Shown: piece by piece, positions 7,204 through 13,934 of the stretch
Layout of the letters: the number at the start of each line of letters is the position of its first letter
How positions within the stretch are numbered: position 1 is the first letter of the stretch
Notes under the pieces: generated by a model
Told to the model about the DNA's origin: nothing
The model's database searches: none
The model's input: the letters and a program-made list of their open reading frames with translations, nothing else
Position numbers and translations under genes: made by a program
Source of the DNA: Tissierellia bacterium
Lineage (GTDB): Bacteria; Bacillota; Clostridia; Tissierellales; Tepidimicrobiaceae
Assembly: GCA_012798935.1 (NCBI GenBank)
Contig: JAAZMG010000166.1
Location: forward strand, 1-16,027
Direction: 5' to 3'
Length of the DNA stretch: 16,027 bases

Positions 7204-8244
7204 TTACTCCATTCTAATTACAGCTTTCACTACTTTATCCCCATTATTAGCTACATAGTCTAGTGCAATCTTTGTATCTTTAAAATCAAATTCATGGCTA
7301 ACTATATTCTTAACATTTATCAGTCCACTGGATATTGCATTAATTGCAGTAGGATATAAGTTTCTATAACGGAAAATAGTCTTAATACTTCCCTCTTTAT
7401 TCATCAATTTCATAAAGTTAAACTCAACTTTATCCTTTGGAGTCATACCTACTAAAACAATTGTACCTCCTGGTTTCACAACATCTGCAGTTTGCTTAAC
7501 AGTCATTGCTGCACCTGCTGTCTCAATAACAACATGAGCTCCTTTACCATCAGTTATTTCATTAATTCTTTCAATAACATTTATCTTTTGTGGATTTAAG
7601 GCATAAGTAGCACCTAATTTTTTAGCAATTTGTAGCCTATTCTCCATCATATCAACAACTATAATATTAGTAGCACCTCTTGCCTTACTTGATAACAAAG
7701 TTGAAAGGCCTATACAACCTACTCCAAAAATTACAACTGTATCTCCAAGCTTTACTCCTCCTCGCCTAGTAGCATGTAAACCAACAGAAAGAGGTTCAAT
7801 CAAGGCCCCTTCTACATAGGATACATTATCAGGCAGTTTAAAGCACATATCTTCCGGATGGGCCACATAATTAGTAAATACCCCATGGTAAGGTGGTGTA
7901 GCAAAAAACCTTACATCTGGACAAAGATTATATAATCCAGTTTTACAATATTCACACTGTCCACATGTTACACCTGGCTCCAGTGCCACTCTATCTCTAA
8001 CTTTTAAGTTTTTAACTCCATTTCCTATTTGAACAACTTCACCAGCAGCTTCATGGCCTAAAATAAAATCACCTTCAACAACAAAATCTCCAATTCTACC
8101 ATGTTGATAATAATGCATATCAGATCCACATATTCCTACTGCCTTAACTTTTACTAAAACATCTCCTTCATTTATCGCAGGTACAGGTACATCCTTCCAT
8201 ACCATATTATTAGTGCCCTGCATAAATATAGCTTTATTTTCCAT
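7204..8244 (-). CDS. Zinc-dependent polyol dehydrogenase (sorbitol/xylitol dehydrogenase family)
   Basis: This is a medium-chain zinc dehydrogenase of 346 residues that would oxidise a polyol to a ketose with NAD+. Catalytic zinc ligands are Cys39 (GICGSD) and His64-Glu65 (GHEAAGEV), with Glu150 in LIEPLSVGLHA. The structural-zinc cysteines are Cys94, Cys97, Cys100 and Cys108. The Rossmann fold has GVGCIG (174-179), and Asp198 ends the second strand (IIVVD), which predicts NAD+ rather than NADP+. The ATG at 8244 follows AAGGGGGT. Xylulokinase is the next gene, so the likely product is D-xylulose, which makes xylitol or D-arabinitol the likely substrate. Sorbitol, galactitol or L-threonine dehydrogenase activity cannot be ruled out from sequence alone. 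Confidence 0.9.
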   Translation of the reverse strand: MENKAIFMQGTNNMVWKDVPVPAINEGDVLVKVKAVGICGSDMHYYQHGRIGDFVVEGDFILGHEAAGEVVQIGNGVKNLKVRDRVALEPGVTCGQCEYCKTGLYNLCPDVRFFATPPYHGVFTNYVAHPEDMCFKLPDNVSYVEGALIEPLSVGLHATRRGGVKLGDTVVIFGVGCIGLSTLLSSKARGATNIIVVDMMENRLQIAKKLGATYALNPQKINVIERINEITDGKGAHVVIETAGAAMTVKQTADVVKPGGTIVLVGMTPKDKVEFNFMKLMNKEGSIKTIFRYRNLYPTAINAISSGLINVKNIVSHEFDFKDTKIALDYVANNGDKVVKAVIRME

Positions 8245-8343
8245 TGTAATACCCCCTTAAGCTCAATTGTTATGTCTTATACTTGTATATATTAAATAAT
8301 TACATCTAATTTCTATGAGAATATGATTCATTGTACTTTTTAA

Positions 8344-8380
8344 AATTGGTACGTGAAAAGATTCCATTCACGTACCAATT
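8344..8380 (-). terminator. Hairpin after the binding-protein gene, terminator or attenuator
   Basis: Perfect 14-bp arms (8344-8357 AATTGGTACGTGAA and 8367-8380 TTCACGTACCAATT) enclose a 9-nt loop, 22 nt after the binding-protein stop. The last arm runs into TTTTAAAAAG in the transcript. The dehydrogenase and kinase genes continue in the same direction, and I find no convincing promoter in 8245-8343. Partial read-through is therefore more likely than a full stop. Confidence 0.75.
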
Positions 8381-8402
8381 CAATTAATTTACGGGATTAT
8401 AG

Positions 8403-9377
8403 TTATTTAATTGCCCCTGCCTTTTTGTGCATTTCTATATATTCCTGAACATTATCTTTTGTTATTAGTGGACAATCAATATCTATATCGATTTGCTCTT
8501 CTTCACCAGTTAAAAGTTTATTAACTGTGTCTAATAAAGCTTCTGCTAAATCATAAGCACTTTGTAAACTTGTAGAAGTCATTAAACCTTCCTCAATTAA
8601 TAAGGTTGCTTCCGCAGTCCCATCAACACCATAAGCTAAAATGTTCTCAAAAGCTGGATTATCTTTAATAACCTCTATAGCTCCTGCTGCCATATTGTCA
8701 TTCATTGATATTATAGCATCTATTCTATCATTAGCTTGAACCCAAGTTTCCATATAATCCATAGCTTCATCCTTGTTCCAGTTTGCAATTTCATTTCCAA
8801 CAATTGTTACATCAGGACGTTTTGCAAAGAATTCTTCTTCCCAGCATTTATACCTTTCATCAGCGTGGAAGTTTCCAGGAGGCCCTTTTAATACAACAAC
8901 ATTCCCATTTTCAGGAACCTGTTCAACAGCTAAATCTGCATTTACTTTTGCCTGCATATATGGGTCCGCATCTACAGAAGAAGCTCCTTCTAAATTATCA
9001 ATACGTGCATTGGTAGTTATTGTTACTATTCCTGCCTCAACTGCTTTTTCTGCATATGGTCTTTGTGCTTCGCCATTGTTTGGTTGTATTATAATTGCAT
9101 CATACTTATTACTAATTGCATTTTCAATTAAGCTATTCTCTGTATCGTCTGAAGCCTGACCATCAAATACATCCAACTCAATATTATCGTATTTTTCCGC
9201 CTCTTCCATAACTGCATTTGCTAGCCATGCTGCAAATGAATCTGCTTGGGCACGAGCTATATACGCTACCCTAAATGCCTCTTCACCTTCGCCCTTGTTA
9301 TCAGCTGGCTTACTACATCCTACTACTAAAGATGTAACAAGAGCTAATATTAACAATAATGCTAAAGACCTTTTCAT
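8403..9377 (-). CDS. Sugar ABC transporter substrate-binding lipoprotein (RbsB-like)
   Basis: This is an extracellular binding protein of the Peripla_BP_4 (ribose/galactose-binding) type serving the CUT2 transporter encoded just upstream. It has 324 residues. The signal sequence ends in lipobox VVGC with lipidated Cys21, followed by a short polar tether. The ligand domain opens with FRVAYIARAQADSFAAWLANAVMEEAEKY (about 35-63). It continues with NKYDAIIIQPNNGEA, AGIVTITTNARID, VVVLKGPPGNFHADERYKCWEEEF and DAIISMNDNMAAGAIEVIKD, the standard two-lobe pattern. ATG 9377 follows AAGGGGGA. Stem-loops precede (9402-9437) and follow (8344-8380) the gene, an arrangement expected to protect this segment of mRNA. 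The ligand is probably a pentitol or related sugar, judged only from the dehydrogenase and kinase downstream. Confidence 0.92.
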   Translation of the reverse strand: MKRSLALLLILALVTSLVVGCSKPADNKGEGEEAFRVAYIARAQADSFAAWLANAVMEEAEKYDNIELDVFDGQASDDTENSLIENAISNKYDAIIIQPNNGEAQRPYAEKAVEAGIVTITTNARIDNLEGASSVDADPYMQAKVNADLAVEQVPENGNVVVLKGPPGNFHADERYKCWEEEFFAKRPDVTIVGNEIANWNKDEAMDYMETWVQANDRIDAIISMNDNMAAGAIEVIKDNPAFENILAYGVDGTAEATLLIEEGLMTSTSLQSAYDLAEALLDTVNKLLTGEEEQIDIDIDCPLITKDNVQEYIEMHKKAGAIK

Positions 9378-9401
9378 TTTTTTTCCCCCTTATATTTTTA
9401 T

Positions 9402-9437
9402 ACCAAAATAGATTCCTCTATTATTGGCTATTTTGGT
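9402..9437 (-). promoter_or_regulatory. Intercistronic stem-loop between permease and binding-protein genes
   Basis: The arms 9402-9411 (ACCAAAATAG) and 9428-9437 (CTATTTTGGT) are perfect 10-bp inverted repeats around a 16-nt loop. One arm includes the permease stop codon. The hairpin ends about 12 nt before the binding protein's ribosome-binding site. It lacks a following U tract, so mRNA stabilisation or processing fits better than termination. Confidence 0.6.
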
Positions 9438-10411
9438 TCGGCACTACTAATCTTACCCTTTGTTTCTCTGCTCTTTGCCCATATATCATAACTAACTGCT
9501 AAAGCTATAATAGCACCCCTGACAACTTGTTGTAGATATGAATCTACACCAACCATAACCATTATATTGTCTAAAAAACCAACTATGAAGGCACCAGCTA
9601 AAGTACCAAAAGCTGTACCAACTCCCCCTGTAAAACTTGTTCCTCCTATTACTGCTGATGCTAAAGCCTTAGATTCGTAACCTATAGCCCCATTAGGCAT
9701 ACCACCATTAACACGAGACATAAATAAAACTCCACTAATTCCAACTAATATTCCATTTATAATAAACGCTTTCATTTTTATTTTATCTACATTAATACCT
9801 GACGCATTAGCAGCTTCTTCATTACCTCCTATTGCATAAATAGATCTGCCAAATACAGTATACTTCAATAAATACCAAGTTACTATTAATGTTATTATGA
9901 GAAAAATAACTGGTGTAGGTACACCAAGTATCCGTCCCTGACCAAATATTATGTAATCTCCAATTTGATAAATATTTTGACCTTTTGTATATAAAAGTGC
10001 AGCACCTCTGGCCATAGTTTGCATTGATAAAGTTGCAATAAAAGGTGGAACTTTAAACTTAGTAATTACAATTCCATTTATTATATTACAAATAACACCT
10101 ATTACTATTGCAACAATAAAAGAAAATAATAATGAACCTGTGCTAACATATGTGGAAACTGAAAGAACTCCAGCTAAAGCTAATACTGATCCTGATGACA
10201 AATCTAGCATACCAGATATGATCAATATAGTTTGACCAAATGCTAAAATAGTTCCTACAGCAATTTGTGTTGAAATATTCCTTAAATTTTCTGCTGTAAC
10301 AAAATTTTCATTGGCAATCCAACTTACGAGAAATAATGCTACTAGTACTAAGTAAATACTATACTTACTTATAAAACTTGACCTTGTTTTGCCCATTTTT
10401 CTTCTGCTCAT
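9428..10411 (-). CDS. Sugar ABC transporter permease (RbsC-like)
   Basis: This is the membrane subunit of a CUT2-type sugar importer, 327 residues, probably acting as a homodimer. Hydrophobic segments begin near residue 18 (YSIYLVLVALFLVSWIA) and recur through the protein, about eight to ten in all. Family landmarks are QTILIISGMLDLSSGSVLALAG (about 58-80), FIATLSMQTMARGAALL, the ATPase-contact loop AIGGNEEAANASGINV (193-208) and the C-terminal block ALASAVIGGTSFTGGVGTAFGTLAGAF. Its ATG overlaps the ATPase stop codon as ATGA (10408-10411), so the two are translationally coupled. The N-terminus is basic (SRRKMGKTRS), putting it in the cytoplasm. The substrate is not visible from sequence. Confidence 0.93.
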   Translation of the reverse strand: MSRRKMGKTRSSFISKYSIYLVLVALFLVSWIANENFVTAENLRNISTQIAVGTILAFGQTILIISGMLDLSSGSVLALAGVLSVSTYVSTGSLLFSFIVAIVIGVICNIINGIVITKFKVPPFIATLSMQTMARGAALLYTKGQNIYQIGDYIIFGQGRILGVPTPVIFLIITLIVTWYLLKYTVFGRSIYAIGGNEEAANASGINVDKIKMKAFIINGILVGISGVLFMSRVNGGMPNGAIGYESKALASAVIGGTSFTGGVGTAFGTLAGAFIVGFLDNIMVMVGVDSYLQQVVRGAIIALAVSYDIWAKSRETKGKISSAEPK

Positions 10412-11922
10412 ATTATCAACTCTCTTTCCTTTTTAGCTGCAGTAGCATACGTCATAATATTTTCTTGTGTAAATTCATCTCTATTTAACATACCCGTAAT
10501 GCTACCCTTGGCCATTACATATATTCTATCGCACATTCCAATTAGTTCAGGTAATTCCGATGATACCATTATAATTGCCTTTTTCTCCTTTGCAAGTTCC
10601 ATCATTAACTTATAAATTTCATATTTTGCTCCTACATCAATTCCCCTAGTAGGTTCATCTAATATTAAAATATCAGGATCTGTAATCATCCATTTTGCTA
10701 ATACTACTTTTTGCTGATTTCCTCCACTTAGCGTTTCCACCAAAGTCTCTAGGCTAGGAGCTTGCACATTCATTCTTTCACAAATATCTGTAACTGTTTC
10801 AACTTCTTTTTTAAAATTAAGTCTCCCACCACTTATAAATTTCTTCAAACTAGATAGGGATACGTTTTCCTTAACATTACGAACAGGAATAATACCATAT
10901 CTACGCCTATCTTCAGACAGCATTACCATTTTCTTATCAATGCTAGTCCTTACGTTTTTAATATCTACTTCCTCACCTTTAATTATTATCTTTCCTGATT
11001 TATATTCATCAAGACCAAATAGAGATCGCATTACTTCAGTTCTGCCAGCACCCATTAAACCTGCAAAACCAACTATTTCTCCTTCACGAACATAAAAGCT
11101 TATATCTTCAAATTTTTCTTTATCCGTTAAACCATTAACTTCAAGTATGACTTCCCCAAGTTCAATCTCTTCCTTAGGATAATTATTATCTAATTTTCTT
11201 CCTACCATTTGAGATATAATAGTTTCCATATCGTAATCTTCCTTAAGTCGAGAATCTACTACACTACCATCTCTAAATACTGTAATTTCATCAGCAATTT
11301 GGAAAATTTCATCCATCTTATGGGATATATATATAATACATGTACCACGTTCTCTTAATTCATTAATCTTATTAAATAATATTTGGATTTCGTGTTGAGT
11401 TATCGCCGAAGTAGGTTCATCCATTATAATAATATCCGAATTATAGGAGATAGCCTTTAATATTTCCAACATTTGTATATCAGATACAGTAAGATTTTTA
11501 AGTTTGGTCCCTGGAGAATAATCTAAATTCTCCTCTTCCAATAATTTCAATGTACGTTTCCTAATTTCAGGCCAATCTATATTTCCATACTTCCCAGTTG
11601 GCCAATTCCCCACAAACAAACTCTCTTCAATAGTCATTTCGGGAATATAGTTTAACTCCTGGAAGATCATAGCTATACCAAGTTGTCTTGCTTCTATAGG
11701 GCTGTTAATTTCCACTACCTTTTCATCTATTAAAATTTGTCCTGCATCTTGTTTATAAATACCATTAATTATCTTCATCAATGTAGATTTACCAGCACCA
11801 TTTTCACCACATATGGCATGGACTGTTCCTTTCCTTACGGCAAAGCTAACATTATCTAAAGCCTTAACCCCAGGAAAGGATTTTTCAATATTAGAAACCC
11901 TTAACTTTACGCTCTGACTCAT
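10408..11922 (-). CDS. Sugar ABC transporter, double ATP-binding protein (RbsA-like)
   Basis: This is the energy-coupling subunit of the CUT2 sugar importer, 504 residues with two fused ATPase domains. Domain 1 has Walker A GENGAGKS (39-46), Q-loop region MIFQELNYIPEMT, Walker B IIIMDEPTSAIT and H-loop YISHKMDE. Its signature is degenerate (LTVSDIQ in place of LSGGQ). Domain 2 has a degenerate Walker A, GLMGAGRTE, lacking the usual lysine, but a good signature LSGGNQQKVVLAKW and Walker B LILDEPTRGIDVG. This complementary degeneracy is normal for RbsA-type proteins and leaves one composite site well formed. It follows the LacI regulator by 90 bp and overlaps the permease by 4 nt. The start is ATG 11922 with a GGGGG-rich ribosome-binding site at slightly long spacing. 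Confidence 0.94.
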   Translation of the reverse strand: MSQSVKLRVSNIEKSFPGVKALDNVSFAVRKGTVHAICGENGAGKSTLMKIINGIYKQDAGQILIDEKVVEINSPIEARQLGIAMIFQELNYIPEMTIEESLFVGNWPTGKYGNIDWPEIRKRTLKLLEEENLDYSPGTKLKNLTVSDIQMLEILKAISYNSDIIIMDEPTSAITQHEIQILFNKINELRERGTCIIYISHKMDEIFQIADEITVFRDGSVVDSRLKEDYDMETIISQMVGRKLDNNYPKEEIELGEVILEVNGLTDKEKFEDISFYVREGEIVGFAGLMGAGRTEVMRSLFGLDEYKSGKIIIKGEEVDIKNVRTSIDKKMVMLSEDRRRYGIIPVRNVKENVSLSSLKKFISGGRLNFKKEVETVTDICERMNVQAPSLETLVETLSGGNQQKVVLAKWMITDPDILILDEPTRGIDVGAKYEIYKLMMELAKEKKAIIMVSSELPELIGMCDRIYVMAKGSITGMLNRDEFTQENIMTYATAAKKERELII

Positions 11923-12012
11923 GGCCTATTCCATCCCCCTCATTCCTATCCTTATTTCATCTTAGCCTCTTCAATTAACTACCTTAGCTTACTTACATAA
12001 CCGTTTCTCCTG

Positions 12013-12999
12013 TTATCCTAATTGCCTATGTGCCGTAGTCTCCCTCTGTATCAGCTCAGTTTCTATAAGATATTCTTTAATATCTACTTCTTCTTTGTTT
12101 ATCAACTTAATTAACAATTTAACCGCCAAAGTCCCTAATTCTTTAATTGGTTGATTAATAGTGGTTAAAGAAGGATGTAATAGCTCTCCAATAAAACTAT
12201 TGTCAAATCCAATAATCTGTATTTGATTAGGAATTACAATCCCTCTTTCTTTTAAAAACTTCATTACCACAGCTGCTGCAATATCATTAAAAACAAATAT
12301 TCCATCGTAATCTTCAATGCTTTTTATACCACTTAAATTTTGCTCCAGCATTTCAACATGAAAATCACTTTCAAATTCAACAATATCTACCTTAATATTT
12401 TTTTCCTTAGCACCATCTAAAAATCCTTTACATCTTCTTTCAGTGGCTTCAAAGGCCTTTGGACCTTTTATATGAAGTATATTTCTACATCCCTTTTCAT
12501 ATAAATGTTCAAAAGCCATTCTTCCTCCATTATAGTTATCAGAAGCTACAATAGGAATAGAAGGTAAAATATGATTTTCAAAAGAAACTACCGGAATTTG
12601 AATATTTAAGTATTCTTCTTTGCATTGACTCCTTAAAGCTATAATTCCCTCAACTCTATAACTTTTCAATACCTCCAGATACTTTGCTTCCTTTTCCTTA
12701 TTATCTTCTGTATTACATAGAAACAATGTATATCCCATTTTTTCAGAATATTTTTCAATAATAGTAGTAATTTGATTGAAAAATGGATTTGATATATTTG
12801 GAATCATTAAACCTATAATTTTGGACTCCTTGGTGAAAATTGCTCTCGCTAAAGCATTAGGTGTATAGTTTAAATTATCGATTTCCTTTTGAATTTTTTG
12901 TTTTGCATCATCACTTACATATCCTGTATCATTTATATATCTAGATACCGTTGCAATTCCTACTCCAGCTCTCTTTGCTATCTCTCTAATATTTGGCAT
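12013..12999 (-). CDS. LacI-family transcriptional regulator of the polyol operon
   Basis: This DNA-binding repressor, 328 residues, has an N-terminal helix-turn-helix (IREIAKRAGVGIATVSRYIN, 4-23) and the minor-groove hinge helix LNYTPNALARAI (about 48-59). The remainder is a LacI-type sugar-binding fold: IIGLMIPNISNPFFNQI, GIIALRSQ, VASDNYNGGRMAFEHL, GCRNILHIKG, GIFVFNDIAAAVVMKFL, QIIGFDNSFIGELLHPSLTTINQP. ATG 12999 follows AGAGGTTG. It is the first gene of the operon that carries the matching ABC transporter and catabolic enzymes. Two operator-like dyads lie in its own promoter, so autorepression relieved by the imported sugar or its phosphate is likely. The inducer is unknown. Confidence 0.94.
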   Translation of the reverse strand: MPNIREIAKRAGVGIATVSRYINDTGYVSDDAKQKIQKEIDNLNYTPNALARAIFTKESKIIGLMIPNISNPFFNQITTIIEKYSEKMGYTLFLCNTEDNKEKEAKYLEVLKSYRVEGIIALRSQCKEEYLNIQIPVVSFENHILPSIPIVASDNYNGGRMAFEHLYEKGCRNILHIKGPKAFEATERRCKGFLDGAKEKNIKVDIVEFESDFHVEMLEQNLSGIKSIEDYDGIFVFNDIAAAVVMKFLKERGIVIPNQIQIIGFDNSFIGELLHPSLTTINQPIKELGTLAVKLLIKLINKEEVDIKEYLIETELIQRETTAHRQLG

Positions 13000-13057
13000 A
13001 GTATTTTCAACCTCTGTCTATTTTTATATTTTAATGTTTTATTTTAAGTTAACTTTG

Positions 13058-13076
13058 TGAAACATGTTCCATGTTT
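13058..13076. promoter_or_regulatory. Operator A for the LacI-family regulator (predicted)
   Basis: TGAAACATGTTCCA (13058-13071) is the exact reverse complement of the 14 bases at operator B. Read with a wider frame, AAACATG-TTC-CATGTTT (13060-13076) is a perfect 7-bp inverted repeat with a 3-bp spacer. It lies about 25-45 bp downstream of the predicted transcription start and 32 bp centre-to-centre from operator B. Confidence 0.65.
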
Positions 13077-13089
13077 AGATGGAATGATG

Positions 13090-13108
13090 TGGAACATGTT
13101 TCATGTTT
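13090..13108. promoter_or_regulatory. Operator B for the LacI-family regulator (predicted)
   Basis: TGGAACATGTTTCA (13090-13103) is the reverse complement of operator A, and AACATG-TTT-CATGTT (13093-13107) gives the same 3-bp-spaced dyad. It abuts the -10 box and covers the expected transcription start, so bound repressor would block initiation. Confidence 0.68.
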
Positions 13109-13138
13109 ATTATAACATTAGTTTCCACTTTATGTCAA
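13109..13138 (-). promoter_or_regulatory. Sigma-A promoter of the lacI-ABC-dehydrogenase-xylB operon
   Basis: On the minus strand TTGACA (13133-13138) and TATAAT (13109-13114) are both exact consensus hexamers separated by 18 bp. The expected start, near 13102, falls inside operator B and leaves a leader of about 100 nt before the regulator's ATG at 12999. The -35 box is only about 30 bp past the aldolase stop codon, and I see no terminator between them. Confidence 0.85.
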
Positions 13139-13168
13139 GAACATTTTCCTTCCCAATTAAAATCAAAT

Positions 13169-13816
13169 CTATTTATCTTGCCCATACCTAAACTTTACAA
13201 ACTCCTTCATTGCCTCAATATTATCATGGCTTAAAGGTATAGGCTTTCCACCAGTAGCTCTAATTAATTGGTAGATCTCAGCAGTTACTTCCAAAACCTT
13301 AGCAACCTTAAATGCTCCTTCCATATTTTCCCCTACACAAACAGCACCATGAGATTGTAATAGGCAAGCATTCGCTTCCTTTCCTAGGGCTTTTATACAT
13401 TCATCAGCAAGTTCCACTGTCCCAGGCAATGCATATTTTGAAGTCTTTACAGTATTGCCTAAGGTTTGTGCAGCTTCATCAATTAATAATGGAATATCCT
13501 CTCCCATACATGAAAACACCGTAGAATATATAGGATGGGTATGGACAACAGCATTCACCTCTGGTCGATTTCTATAAATACTTAAATGTAATTCCTTCTC
13601 TATAGTAGGCTTTCTAATCCCTTCCACTATTTCACCCTTAATATTACATACCACAACATCATCAGGAGTACAAATCAAATAATCCATTCCACTTGGGGTC
13701 AAATATATTAAATCCGTCTCCGGATCCCTAGCACTAATATTTCCCCATGTTTCTATTGTAAAACCTTCGTTATACATCTTTTTACCTGATTCAATAATTA
13801 ATTTTTTATAATCCAC
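13169..13816 (-). CDS. Class II aldolase (L-fuculose-1-phosphate aldolase-like)
   Basis: This is a zinc-dependent aldolase of the FucA/AraD/adducin family, which would split a ketose 1-phosphate into dihydroxyacetone phosphate and an aldehyde. I start it at GTG 13816, nine nt after GGAAGGA, giving 215 residues, the same length as E. coli FucA. With that numbering Glu73 (KPTIEKELHL) and zinc ligands His92 and His94 (VHTHP) fall exactly on FucA's catalytic residues, and His156 (LQSHGAV) is one off from FucA's His155. GNISAR (25-30) and TPSGMDY (40-46) form the phosphate-binding part. The longer frame starting at 13966 would add 50 residues encoded by repeat copy 2 and permease 3' sequence, so I reject it. 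It lies downstream of the permease and just before the polyol operon promoter. Fuculose-, rhamnulose- or pentulose-phosphate substrates, or L-ribulose-5-phosphate epimerase activity, are possible. Confidence 0.9.
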   Translation of the reverse strand: MDYKKLIIESGKKMYNEGFTIETWGNISARDPETDLIYLTPSGMDYLICTPDDVVVCNIKGEIVEGIRKPTIEKELHLSIYRNRPEVNAVVHTHPIYSTVFSCMGEDIPLLIDEAAQTLGNTVKTSKYALPGTVELADECIKALGKEANACLLQSHGAVCVGENMEGAFKVAKVLEVTAEIYQLIRATGGKPIPLSHDNIEAMKEFVKFRYGQDK

Positions 13817-13834
13817 AACTATCCATCCTTCCAT

Positions 13835-13898
13835 AATAACTTTCTTTTTTCGTGCCAGGCACGATTTGAGAAAGTTATTTGTAATATATTTGTAATAT
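13835..13898. repeat. Interspersed palindromic repeat, copy 2 (core GTGCCAGGCAC)
   Basis: Perfect 11-bp arms AATAACTTTCT (13835-13845) and AGAAAGTTATT (13869-13879) frame the 13-bp core CGTGCCAGGCACG (13851-13863). The tail has two TGTAATAT words ending at 13898. In the transcript the inner hairpin finishes right at the ribosome-binding site of the aldolase gene, so it could influence translation. It fills most of the 118-bp gap between permease and aldolase. Confidence 0.87.
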
Positions 13899-13934
13899 AA
13901 ATATAAATGTAGAAAACAGTGGAAACTAGGCACG

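Noticed and set aside
8245..8343. Separate promoter for the dehydrogenase and xylB genes
   Set aside because: Several AT-rich -10-like words occur but none has an acceptable -35 at 16-18 bp, so read-through from the upstream gene is preferred.
8773..9159. Plus-strand open frames of 128 and 77 codons opposite the binding-protein gene
   Set aside because: They lie fully antisense to a gene with clear family motifs, have no Shine-Dalgarno, and show composition expected from the opposite strand. The same applies to plus-strand frames at 357-698, 1611-1892, 3239-3577, 4812-5099, 5795-5977 and 13312-13524.
9761..9777. cre-like sequence ATGAAAGCGTTTATT inside the permease gene
   Set aside because: It matches about 13 of 15 positions but lacks the closing CA, lies in coding sequence, and encodes a plain MKAFI stretch. 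Chance is likely, although internal cre sites exist.
11923..12012. Small gene between the LacI regulator and the ATPase gene
   Set aside because: ATG triplets in the 90-bp gap are followed at once by stop codons, and no frame of useful length has a ribosome-binding site.
13058..13103. Reading the paired operators as one large terminator hairpin for the aldolase gene
   Set aside because: The two 14-bp words could pair as RNA, but no U tract follows and they lie downstream of a consensus promoter at operator-like positions, so DNA-binding sites fit better.
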